From assembly GCA_030248215.1 (NCBI GenBank), contig JASANG010003262.1, forward strand, positions 124,001 to 188,000: a stretch of 64,000 bases of DNA, written 5' to 3'. The stretch is from Enoplolaimus lenunculus (lineage: Eukaryota; Nematoda; Enoplea; Enoplida; Thoracostomopsidae). The notes under the pieces are model-generated. The model worked only from the letters and a program-made list of their open reading frames with translations, was not told where the DNA came from and ran no database searches. Shown here piece after piece: positions 33,463-44,300 of this stretch. A program made the position numbers and the translations under genes. Each line of letters begins with the position of its first letter. Position 1 is the first letter of the stretch.

Positions 33463-33620
33463 CCAAGGGAGCCAGGGGTGGCTCACTCTCCCTGGAAAAA
33501 TTTTGGCCTTTATATTAGAAAATTTTCAACCTTGCTTGTAAGTCATTGAAAACCCTTGTATACCCGTCCTGAAACTTTTTTTAGCTCCTATAGCAAGGTG
33601 AGCTGGTTACGGGACTGGTT
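33463..33620 (+). mobile_element. CCCGTAGCCAG...CTGGTTACGGG family element
   Basis: AACCCGTAGCCAAGGGAGCC to AGGTGAGCTGGTTACGGG, with CTGGAAAAATTTTGG, TTTTCAACCTTGCTTGTAAG and AAACCCTTGTATACCC inside. Other members, most damaged: 1648-1826, 3180-3330, 8933-9055, 41697-41875 (inverted), 53525-53710 and 58290-58470. Non-coding, short inverted ends. Confidence 0.55.
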
Positions 33621-34329
33621 TGCAGCCGTGCAGTCTTTGAATTTGAATTGATTAAGATTTCATTATCCGTCACTCAAATTACAATAGAAAATATTCAAAA
33701 TTTCTGAAAACACATCAAACAAATCTAATTTCGATCAAATATACAAATACTCTGTCAACATTTATCAACCGTTCTAAAACCGTATTAGATTGAAGTACGT
33801 GAGAATTCCTACTTAAACTGTTGAACCTACACGTTATTCAGCTTGAGTTCTGAATGCGAAATGAAGTGTGAAGTGGGTTTAAATCGAATTGAATATAAGT
33901 TCAGATTTGATTCAAACATACTTGTAATACTGATTCATTTATTATCCAAATGAACAGTGACATTGGCATTTTTAACACAAACCAGAGGGGGGCACAACCC
34001 GCCATGGAAACATTTTGGTCCCATTAGAAAAGTTGCGGCGCTGGTAAAAACATCTCGCGTTTGGTTATAGAGCCTTGAATCACTCATATCTCTATCTTAC
34101 AGTAGTGATACCCATCTGCCTTAATCGTTACCAGCTGCAAAGTCAAAGGCTTTGTATGGTTTTCTATTCAAAATCAGTAGCGGATCCAGAGCGTATGGGA
34201 CAAAAGCGAGTCCAGACTTGACACTCAACCTCATTGTTAACTTATAGGGAAATGTGAAAGATGATCTCTAGTTGAGATGGTTTCGCGACGTTTTCATATA
34301 TGTATCTTGTAGTACCAAACTCACGGTAT

Positions 34330-34580
34330 ATACACTCAAAATAATATTTCTGATATTTAAGAAAAAATTTCTTACATTTGAGGAATATGATTAGCAAGGT
34401 GCACTTGAAAAGTATTTCTGTTATAACAGAAATGTTTTCAAAAAACGTTTTGAAATAAAGTCGGAAAATAAACGTTTTCCAGTTATTTTTAGAAAAATTG
34501 TCTTAAATATTAGCAAAACTTTTCAGATTTGCCACAGAAAACACTTCTCTGAATAAATTCAGAAATACTTTTTTGTGTGT
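34330..34580. mobile_element. AT-rich MITE (TTTCTTACATTTAAG family)
   Basis: ACACTCAAAATAATATTTCT at the left, AGAAATACTTTTTTGTGTGT at the right; second copy of the family at 31318. Intergenic, directly before a tRNA-derived segment. Confidence 0.6.
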
Positions 34581-34609
34581 AGAGCCATTGTAGCGAAAAG
34601 TTTGTACGG

Positions 34610-34735
34610 CTGTGTTGCTCAGCGGTTGGTTGTTCAGCGGTTAAAGCAGTGGATCCGTAATCGGTACGTCGTGGGTTCGAGACCCACCGCATCGGCAGCA
34701 AAATATTTTTGAAGAGCTGTATATGGTACTGCTTA
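34610..34735 (+). mobile_element. tRNA-derived SINE segment
   Basis: TTGTTCAGCGGTTAAAGC (A box) and a perfect T-arm GTGGG-TTCGAGA-CCCAC, then a tail AAATATTTTTGAAGAGCTGT and ATGGTACTGCT. The tail also occurs at 21130-21175, after another T-arm. Acceptor stem does not pair, so not a functional tRNA. Confidence 0.55.
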
Positions 34736-35724
34736 AATTAGAATCATATCATCTGATACTGGGTTTCACACTTCATTAATATTGGTGCTGGGTACAATCC
34801 GGAACATTTGAGGCAAGAGCGCGTCCAGGGTTTTGTTTTTCAAAGACAAATACAAATTCAAAGTAAAAGCTTTTAACAAAACAAAATAAACTGGCTACAT
34901 TCGGCGGGTTTCAGGCAAAGTTTCAGACCAGTGGGCATAATAATTATAGCCTCGATATTTTCAGCAATTTAAACCAGGGCACCATTCAGGAAGGGTTGAG
35001 AACAATCGCATACGCTGATCCCCATATTAATTGCATTGGCAATACTGACGGCGTCTAAACAAGTGCGAAAAAAACTGTATCAGATAGAGGTTAAAAATAA
35101 GATTGAACAACAAACCTGGTTTCACTTCTACTCCAAACACTGCGGATTTGCTACTGATCCTGAACGCGAAATCGTCCAAAGCCCCTTGATTGGACTAACG
35201 TAACTTGTCTTATGTCAAAGATTACGGTAGATAGATTTGTCTAACGATAGGCGTGCATAATACAACTTTTCGCACAGCCATATCTTTGATACTCGGAAAA
35301 GTAACAAATCAAAATCATTCTAACTGAAAACAATGCTAACTTTTTCGTTTAAAATAAACATAAAAATCAACTGAAATTTCAAAATAAATCGAGTCAAATT
35401 AGAGTTCGTAAACAAAAATAATTGAATTATTAAAAATTAAACAAAATATAGTAAAAGTTTGACGTAAAATTTCAACCGACGATTGAACGTCAATTGAGTA
35501 GGTAAATAAAGTGTTGCTGATACAGTGATAAATTTTCAACTGAACTCAAAAGTTCAACGCTGATTTCGACAGCCGGAAACGATGTGCAATGACGAATGAA
35601 AACACTTTTTGATTGTTAGATAACAAACAAAGGTCATACACTGATAATAGAACTGAGCAAATCTGTGACCGTAAGCCAACTCGGCTTGCACAATTATCGC
35701 AAAACAGATGATTTACATTTATCC

Positions 35725-35858
35725 TGTTAAGCATATTCCGAAGCCTAAAGCGGTGAAAAAAATTGCATGCCAAAGCGTTAGCGTAAGCAAAAATATACTC
35801 TAAACTTACACTTCACCGAAAAAATGGGACGGCCCTGAAAGTAACATGTGCGCCCTAT
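35725..35858 (-). mobile_element. Family A element (decayed)
   Basis: Keeps TAAGCATATTCCGAAGCCTA and a right end GGACGGCCCTGAAAGTAACATG. Just before a tRNA-derived element. Confidence 0.4.
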
Positions 35859-35879
35859 AAACAATACAAGAACCAACGA

Positions 35880-36101
35880 GTGGTGTGGTGGTAGCATGCC
35901 TGACTAATGACATGGGGTCCGAGGTTTGGTTCCCGACGCAGTTTAAAACTTTGTGCAAAACTTCGTGCGTGCAGCCTGTTGGTACTATACGGTCTGCACG
36001 ACCCCTGTTTGAAGTTTTGCCAAAGTTAATGACCACGCCGGGAATCGAACCTCGGCCCTCTTGCGCTCGAGCCAAGCATGCAACCACTACACCACGCGGT
36101 C
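35880..36101 (-). mobile_element. tRNA-derived element with a second tRNA-like end in opposite orientation
   Basis: Minus-strand head at 36101-36031 (71 nt) is the same tRNA-like sequence as at 15099, with anticodon position CGA and paired acceptor ends. The far end, 35880-35942 on the plus strand, also looks tRNA-like (GTGTGGTGGTAGCATG, then GGTCCGAGGTTTGGTTCC). The unit therefore carries tRNA-like sequence as inverted ends. Confidence 0.55.
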
Positions 36102-36584
36102 ATTGCAACAACTTCTTATACCGGTATATGTGCACAGGCATGGCAACATTTGCTTTACAAACACTTACGTGGACATATACCGACACAGCCAGTGTAAAAA
36201 AACCAAAAATTTCAGTATAACTTTGAAAAGTTTTTCATATAATCATAATCAGATATTATCCGGTTATCCGTTTCTAGCAACAATCGGTGTTCGCTTCCGT
36301 TATAGAATTGGCGGAAATTCCGTTTTAAAGCTTATTATAGTTACTTTTAAACCAATTTAAATGCACTTTAGTTTTACAATAAAGATTTCCTGCAGCTTGG
36401 CGTTCAACGAAAAATCAAATCAACCTGCTAACTAGGTTTTGTAGAAATATGAGTAAATTTACCCGAGTAGTATCAAATAAAGTTGCCTCTTATGGTATCA
36501 AAAAAAGTTCCCCCCAAAGCTGAAGGGTAACTTGATCCGAATCTTGATAGATCGCGCAACATACTTCTAAAGGATAGATTATGT

Positions 36585-36760
36585 GGCCAATGTTACTTTA
36601 AGGGGCATAAAGTCTAAGCAAAAGCCGTAGCGTTGCAAAAATGAGTTCCTAAGCCTAAACCTAAGCCTAGGATAACGCCTAAGCAAAAAAATGTAATCTA
36701 GAGTCTAAACGTACTCTTCTATAGACCCACCAGAAACCTGGACGCCCCTTAAAATAGGCC
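36585..36760 (-). mobile_element. Family B element (inverted)
   Basis: GGCCAATGTTACTTTAAGGG at the left and ACCTGGACGCCCCTTAAAAT with GGCC at the right; CCTAAG hexamers on the plus strand. Confidence 0.65.
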
Positions 36761-37348
36761 GATTATTTTTGTTAATAAAATTACAAATAGATATGTCAAT
36801 TGTTTCTTGTTTTCTCTTCTATATAGTAAAATATGTTAAAAATATCGTTTGTCGCCGAATTTTGGAACAAAACTAAATCTGATATTTCGCTGGCTTCAAA
36901 TATTATTTAAAATTATTCCAAAAGTTTTCTCGTTAAAATGCTGCTCAGTTTCATCCTTGCGCAACAAAAGTCGAAAATTCAGCCTACACCATGCTTTTTG
37001 AACTGTATACATTGCCACTTTACCAAACACGCTACGCTTGTAGACACGTCAGTCTTTTGCACAGAAGTTGTCGGATTTCAATTTTTTGCATAATTGAGCT
37101 TGGTATGGCGTTTACTTTGATTATGACGTACACAAAGTGGAATATGCAAAAAAATCTCATATTTCTGAAGTCCTTATGTTCCCTATGGACCGAAAAAAAT
37201 CTGTTCCAAAAATTCAAACATTTGTACAAAATTCTACACAGAATGGCGAGTTGAACAGAATGGTGCTAATTTTGTCGCTATCCAACCATTAACGTGCGAT
37301 GTATTATCAAATTGTCGTTTTGACTCTTGGCCGATGGTTTCGGGAAAG

Positions 37349-37599
37349 CACTAGCGGATCCAGAGGGGGAGGGCGGGGGCGGGCGCACACCCCTCATCAG
37401 AAATTTTTTGTGTTAAAATGCTAAGGTCCCCTGTACCTTACAATTTTTCCCCTCAGAAAATCTTTTGTAAAACACAATTTTTCGTGCAGAATTTTTTGTG
37501 ATAAAATGATTTAGGTCCCTCCTACCGTACAATTTTTGCGTTTCACAACATTTGCCAGCCCGCCCCCCCCCCGCTCAGAAATTTTTGGATCCGCCTCTG
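37349..37599. mobile_element. hAT-like MITE, GC-rich
   Basis: Ends CACTAGCGGATCCA and TGGATCCGCCTCTG are inverted copies; the flanks cgggaaag and aggtaaag agree at six of eight bases, a decayed 8-bp duplication. Interior has G and C homopolymers and two copies of CAGAA(A/T)TTTTTTGTG. Fragments of the same end (GGCGGATCCA) occur at about 32778, 34187 and 59141. Confidence 0.6.
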
Positions 37600-38637
37600 A
37601 GGTAAAGCATCATATCAGTTGAAAAATTAAGAACATTCCACTTGCCTCGACAAAGTGTGTTAAATGGCTTATAAACGGTTAAACTTTTTTACAAAGTTTT
37701 TCTCAGTCCCAACGCCTGGGAGAAGTTTAACTTCGAAATCTTTTAATTTTTTCAAAAATTCAAATTTGGGTTTGTATGATCAGGAGTGGTAACTAGAAGA
37801 TCAAATATGCATACAATTATGAAATGGGCAGTTAGAGCGAAAAAAACGGCAAAAATGTACCAGATATCAAATTTGTGTAATGGTTTTACAGGAATCGCAT
37901 TTTAAATGCATATCGTTTTTCGTGTTTTAACAATGGTTTAGCATTTTCCTAAGATTCTCCGATATAAGTAAGCGACGCGTAAAACGCAAAAGCTTTTGTT
38001 CGTTTTATTTTTGACACAATTCCTAAAATTAGCATCAATACTATAAAATGGCGAGATCTGTATTTTAACATAATTTCGAATAATTGTGTAATCTTTACGC
38101 TTCCTACGACGGGTTCATATTTGTGTCGCAGTCCATATTATCTGACAAACTGTTTACAATTAAATTTCAGTGTTTATTTTAATATATGTCAAAATTTTGG
38201 CACATTGCGACTTCCACCCAAGCTTCGCATGCGGTCGTTGTTGTCTTCATATTATCAAAGGAACTTTTGCCGACACATACCACATTGTGCACCACCGTCG
38301 GGTCAAGAACCATATTTGGGCTTTTTAACGCCTCAGGAAATCGGGGGGTTTTTTTGCGGAGGCAAAATAAGCAGCAATATTTAGCCTACGAAAGTTACAA
38401 TTTTAAATTTTATAACGCAAAGTTTTACGCTTTTTTTTAATTTCTAAGAGTTTTTTTTGCTTAAAAATGTTTAATATTTTTGAGAATAAATGGTTTTCGC
38501 TAAAAATAACAGTTCAAAACATATTGTTTGTCATTGTCGGCTTTGCAGTGGCGTTAGCGTTCGCTAACGGTTCATGTCAAAAGTTTCTGTTTTGTGCGAA
38601 TGGAAGAAACGTATGTCAGTTCTGTGACACGCGTAAG

Positions 38638-38755
38638 TGAAAGAGTAAAGATAAGCCTATACCTAAGACTGAGCCTAAGCTTAAGCCAAACCAATCAAAA
38701 TTAGTCTAACGCTGAAACTTAATCTATTGCAGTTTCGCAGGAAAACGATTTGAGT
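38638..38755 (-). mobile_element. Family A element (decayed)
   Basis: CCTAAG hexamers with AATTAGTCTAACGCTGAAAC and CTATTGCAGTTTCGCAGG; termini lost. Confidence 0.4.
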
Positions 38756-39785
38756 CGAATATTTTTACAAGAAGAACAAAATATTAACCACGAATTCTTA
38801 TTGACCCTATTTCAAAGCTAAATGTTTCCAAGCCAAACGTCAATATTTGATATGCAGCCCGGCAGCCATTGGTATCCATTTTAACTTTTACCAGTACCGA
38901 GAAGGGGGGGCAGGGAGTCACGCATCACCCAATCCAAATTATTTTCTGACTGCTTCAAGCACTACGTTATCGAATAATGCTCTTTGACAATCACCCAATT
39001 CCATTTCCAAAAACGCTTCATTAGCTTTTTTCTCGGCATCGGCCCCCACATATCCAAAAATCAACGGTGTACCTCACATATACATGGATGTACAAGGGTT
39101 TAATTTCGGCACGGGGGAATGGTTCAATTAAAATATTGTGAGCGACAGACTCAGATAATTTGCTACCATTTCGATTCGATGTAAATTTCAAATTCTCTAA
39201 AACAGTTTTGAGTATTTGTCTTTCGTACAATTTCAGGATTGACCCCGCTATTCATTCATGGTATACACCACCTGGGTCACAGACGCTCGCAGTTGGCAAC
39301 AATCACCAGTTTGACATTTAAAATCCATTTTAATTTGAAGTCTTTTAGGTGAATGTAAGACAATCCTTAAATAAACAAAAGACAGCGTCGAGAAATTTAT
39401 AATTTTAAACAATGCTCAAGCGAGAGAGTGGTCAGTTGAAATTGAGTTAATAAAGAAATTATAATGAATTCTGTTTAATTAAGTGTCAATTAACTCGAGC
39501 TGTTCTGTACAGAAATTGAATTAAAGTGGTCGTTGAAAATTTTTGGTTAAGACTGAGTTTGAATATGTTAATAACGATTTTGGGTTCATTGGTCTTAGAA
39601 TTGTTCCCTTACGGCACCTGTCACCAGTTAGTGATACGTTTGCAGCGTGAAACAGAAACGTAGAACCTAATTCAACTTTCGAAATTACTTCGTGACTTGT
39701 AAACCAACGTCACGTGGCATTCACATTTTGTCTACATAACCGCTATTCAGATCACAACAATTTATGTTGACGTTGAATCAACTAG

Positions 39786-39832
39786 CACAAAACGTGTTCC
39801 AAGCTGCCTCAGTTATAACGTGAACACCGCGT
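39786..39832 (-). mobile_element. End fragment of the 59895 foldback family
   Basis: ACAAAACGTGTTCCAAGCTG then CAGTTATAACGTGAACACCG. A similar piece sits at 30030-30060 next to an exon border of the minus-strand gene. Confidence 0.45.
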
Positions 39833-41341
39833 AAACTTCGGATATAACTGGATCCGACTACGATTCCGACTAGCTGTTTTTCCCATGCTGCAATTCTGAT
39901 TTTTGGGTTATGTTAATTGTGGTTTCATAAGACTTTATATTTAAAATTTCGGAACGCCAAAGATACTTTACCGCAATTCAAATTAAGGCCAACCGGATCC
40001 AGTGCTTTGAGAATTGGTAAGCTGCTCTGAAAACTGGCAGGCCTCCATTGATATGTGTTTTACAGCGTTAGTAGATCGCTAATACAGTCAGCTACACAAG
40101 CAATTTTTAAATTTATATCATCATTTGTATTTATACCAATTAGCACCAAACTGATTGACTTACTTTTACACATTTTTTCTGCTACACATATAATGTATAT
40201 GTGTGCGTTCACAATCTTTATTGGGCTATAATAACGCTGGAAAACCAGATATAGATGACGAGTGATATTTTAGGGGCGTAACAGAATATATCTCAGGATA
40301 TTCGTGTTATTCCTAAGAGGCTAAGCCTAAACTTCTGCGAAAAAATGGATCTATAAAGCCTAACCTAAGCAAAAATATTAGCCTTAATGCAACCCAGGGA
40401 AGGATGGAGACCGGCTATGAAAAGGTTCGGTCTTAGTCAACTTTTGGTCATCATCGAAAAAAATAAAATTTTCAAAATAAATTATTTATAATGTTTTTTC
40501 GCAGTTTTTAGCGTTTTTTCATAGTTATTTGTGTATTTTCTTTCAGAATATCTGCTAATATAAATTATAGCGCAGCTATGAAAATTCATACATTCATACC
40601 GAAAATATATTCATCAGGCATTACTTTCTTCAACAATATTTAACTTTTGCTTTTCACAGGTCTACCAGTTAGCCACCTCTGTTTTGTAGTACCTATCGAA
40701 AACTGGATGCCCTTATAAGGAACATGGGTCAAATGAATACTGCAACTGAGTAAAACGCTACAAAAACATAGAATAGTAATAATACGATTGTCAAAGTGTT
40801 AAAAATGCATCGGCGTAAAATGTTAAACTTTGTTACGTAAACACTTGAGTACCTTAAGCCACAGAAGGCAGAATTGTAGGCTACATTCTGATATTTGAAT
40901 GTGCAATCTAGTGAGATTATCCGGCGCCATCTCCGTCAATTTTAGGCCTCCAGTCGCACCCTCATATATACATACATAAATAACCAATAAAAATTAGAAA
41001 TATTACGGGTTAAAATGATGTTGTCAACACTAAAGACCCACACTTTAATACCAAGATTTCATGATATAAATATTTGCAATTAAACACAAATATATATGTC
41101 AAAACTTTGAAGTCAGATATAAATATTTGAAATTACAAACATTGTTTTTAGAATTCAACAACAACATTAATCCGTTATTTCCCTTCAATATCTGTAGCTA
41201 AGATTTTCAAATATTTAAGTCTCTATATCCAGTCAAACGAGGCCGCTATTTATTCACTGTTCCTAAGCAAATATGGCTAATGCCTAGCGCACCATCAATC
41301 TTCAACCACACACCTGGTTTGTACAAGAATTGTAATCCCAA

Positions 41342-44300
41342 ATGAAACTATTAATACAAGCTCATCTCGCATTTATTGCGGTACTTAATCCAATCCTAAG
41401 CGCTATCTTAGACACGCCAGGGCCGATGCACAACAAGTCACCTTCTGCGCAGGCCAGCTCATGGGCAATGCTTACCCGTGGCTCAAACTCCGCCCCTCGT
41501 TGCGTCGATATTCCGTCGAATTTTAGTTTGTGTTCAAATTTGGAATATTCACAAATGCGATTGCCAAATTTGTTGCGTCATGAAACGGTACAAGAAGCAA
41601 TACAGCAGTCAGTGTCGTGGATCTCACTGTTACGACTCAATTGCCATCCGGATACACAGGTTAATAGCCATCACATGACAAACCAGAGGTGAATTCAGGC
41701 CCGTAGCCAGCTCACCGTACTAGAGAGGCTAAACATTGTTCACGAGGGGCATACAGGGTTTTCGTTGACTGACAAGCAAGGTTGAAAATATTCTAGAATG
41801 GCAAGTTTTTAACAGTGGGGGTGAGCCCTTTGATCCCGCACTTGGCAACGGTTCTGGGTGAATCCAGAAATTTCTGACGCGGAATATAATGAATTTTACG
41901 ACTAATCTTGAAAGCCAAAAATTTAATTTTGATCACTGTTGAGGGAGGGTGTAGCTGGCTAGGCCTAGAAGGCTCCCCTTGAATCCGACAGTGACCAACA
42001 CCCTGGCATTGTACGGCACGTAACCAGAGCCGTGGTTTGTGGTAGTAAGCTTATTACAAGGGTTACGTTATACTTGACGCCCGGCGCCGTCCGTCACCCG
42101 TACGCCGCTATGAGTTATCCGTACGGCGCCGTCCGTCACAGTTCGTACCATAAGTTATGGTACGAGAGTTATTTGCTTACGAAACCGCACGGTGACGGAC
42201 GGTGCATGTACGAGAGACGGATGGCGCCGGACATCAACCAAAGTACAGCTCAACCCTTACTTGTCCCCGATGTTAACAGTTGGAGACGTATGCTGTGTAG
42301 CTTAGTGCATGAGCGTATGTTTATAATTTGCAGTATTTTCAGCTACGTTTAAATAATGAAGCTTATGCAACTAAGTCGCAAAAACTTAATTCGTAATGAC
42401 ACGTCGAAATACTGTTCCGAGCAATGCCTCAAAAGTTTTGAACAATGTATAGAACAGGGCCGAAACAGTAGTATAAAGCAAATTCCTAAGTTCAAGCCTA
42501 AGCCTTAACAGCCTAAACCAATAAATTAGTCTAAAGCTTAAGTTGACTCTACTGTAGTACCACAGAAATTGTTCCACCTCTGTTGTTTACATTTACCCAA
42601 GCGGTATTTTTTGTTTTGCAGCTATTCCTTTGTTCGCTGTTCGCGTCGGTATGTCTGTCTAAAATGCCGGATCCTATTCAACCGTGTCGGTCGTTATGTT
42701 CCGGTGTCCAATCCGGATGCGAGTCCCGAATGAGCGCGTACGGATTTCCGTGGCCGGAAATGCTACGCTGCGATCAGTTTCCGCCTCAAAACGATATGTG
42801 CATTCGTGGGCGCGATGGCGCTATGCAAAATCAGCGTAACTTTGTATAATACTTATACTTTTGAAAAAAATTTCGACTGAGAACCAACGTTAAGATCAGG
42901 GGCGGAACGTTTTTCTGCGGGACTGCAATAGAGTAAGGTTAACGTTTAGCTTATTTTTTTGTTTAAGCTTAGGCTTAGGCTTAGATATAAAGCGTATTTT
43001 TACGTTTAGGCATACGCTAAGGAATATGCGTATACTACTGTTACAACCCTGTTCTATACATGAGACCGATTGAGCAACAGAGCGAAAACTGTACGCAAAA
43101 TAATATAGAATGTGCAGTGTTTGATGATTATTCCCGTGTAATCAAACCTTAACGCCGCCATTCAGACATATCCGATAATTTTTTCTAGCTTAAAATTAGT
43201 TCTCAGATGAAATAGAAAATATTTATTCATAAAAAAAGTTTAAAAATATAAATTAAGTGTAGCCAGTCTCTGCATTGGCAAGGACAATGACCTCGAAAGC
43301 TCATCTGTGATCAGGTTTCAGCTTAAACAGGTTGGCCTAATAATTTATCAGAATCGTTTCTGAAGCAATCAATGTTGTTTCGTCTAAGATTTTTTTAGAA
43401 CAAAACAAATGTCCTGCCTGCAATCAAGTAGAAACAGTTGAAAATATACTCGATACATTTTGCCGATCTGCCTATGGTAAGCATAGTTTGCTATTTTAGA
43501 TATATAAATGCAAAACTGCAATTTGAAACTAAACTGTGACTTAAATCTGCTCGTTTGTTGTGCTGCAAGGATACGTTACGCACACAGTTTGTACAACTTA
43601 GAACTTGGGACGTGAATTATAAATAATTTTTCTTAAAATATCAGAAATGTACGAGAAAAGCTGTTTTCAATTGTAACAAAATATTTTTAACATTTCAGTT
43701 CTACGAGTATCCGCGAAACAATTTAAATCCGAATACATCAAAGTTAAACTTCAACGACATCTCAAGTTTGCGTCATCGAACGAACACAGAGCGTCACTCC
43801 GATCCGCAACCGAAAATTCAAACAAATCACCTCTGAAAATATATTTCGCTAATTCGTCACAAAGCGGTAGCGGATGTGAATGCGACATTGAAGATAAGCA
43901 AGGAAAATCAACACGGAAAGGAAAACTGTTAGTGATGGGAAACATTAACAATTACAGTGGGCAATTTGTTGCAAATATGATACTGCCATGGAAACGAGAT
44001 AAGGTTAGCTAATTTGTTAAAAATCAAATAATGACTGCTTTCTGAAATCTTACTTAAGCATTTACTTAGCATCAGCAACGATATTGATAAAGTAACTTCG
44101 AACTCCTTCATTAATTCTATGTAATGTTCTGTTTGTTCGGCAGACCTGACAATTTTCTGGTTTATATAAAAAAATAAGAAACAACTACCTTTATCTTTCT
44201 GTCAGGATGGTTTCTTAAAATATAAAATCCTTTACACTACAAAAAATGGTAAGTCAAATTGACTCTCTCCGAAATAGGCTCCACGGGACTGCACAAATTG

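Larger units (their letters stand above)
32188..41341. other. Intergenic region between head-to-head genes (9.2 kb)
   Basis: No gene seen; all open frames are short and of biased composition. Elements: 32372, 32807, 33463, 34330, 34610, 35725, 35880, 36585, 37349, 38638 and 39786. 33640-34170, 34740-35700, 36760-37320, 37610-38630, 38760-39780 and 39840-41340 show no recognised feature apart from AT-rich sequence, a decayed family A-like patch near 40270-40400, and a partial repeat end at 34187. Promoters for the flanking genes must lie at its two ends but no clear core element stands out. Confidence 0.6.

Noticed and set aside
34610-34700. Functional tRNA gene
   Set aside because: The T-arm is perfect but the acceptor stem does not pair and the downstream tail is shared with another copy, so it is a SINE piece.
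36991-37254. Short hydrophobic plus-strand frame
   Set aside because: No splice context, no homology that I recognise, AT-rich composition typical of chance frames.
41342-43072. Frizzled receptor
   Set aside because: The CRD is followed by a netrin-like domain and a polar tail, with no seven-helix region.
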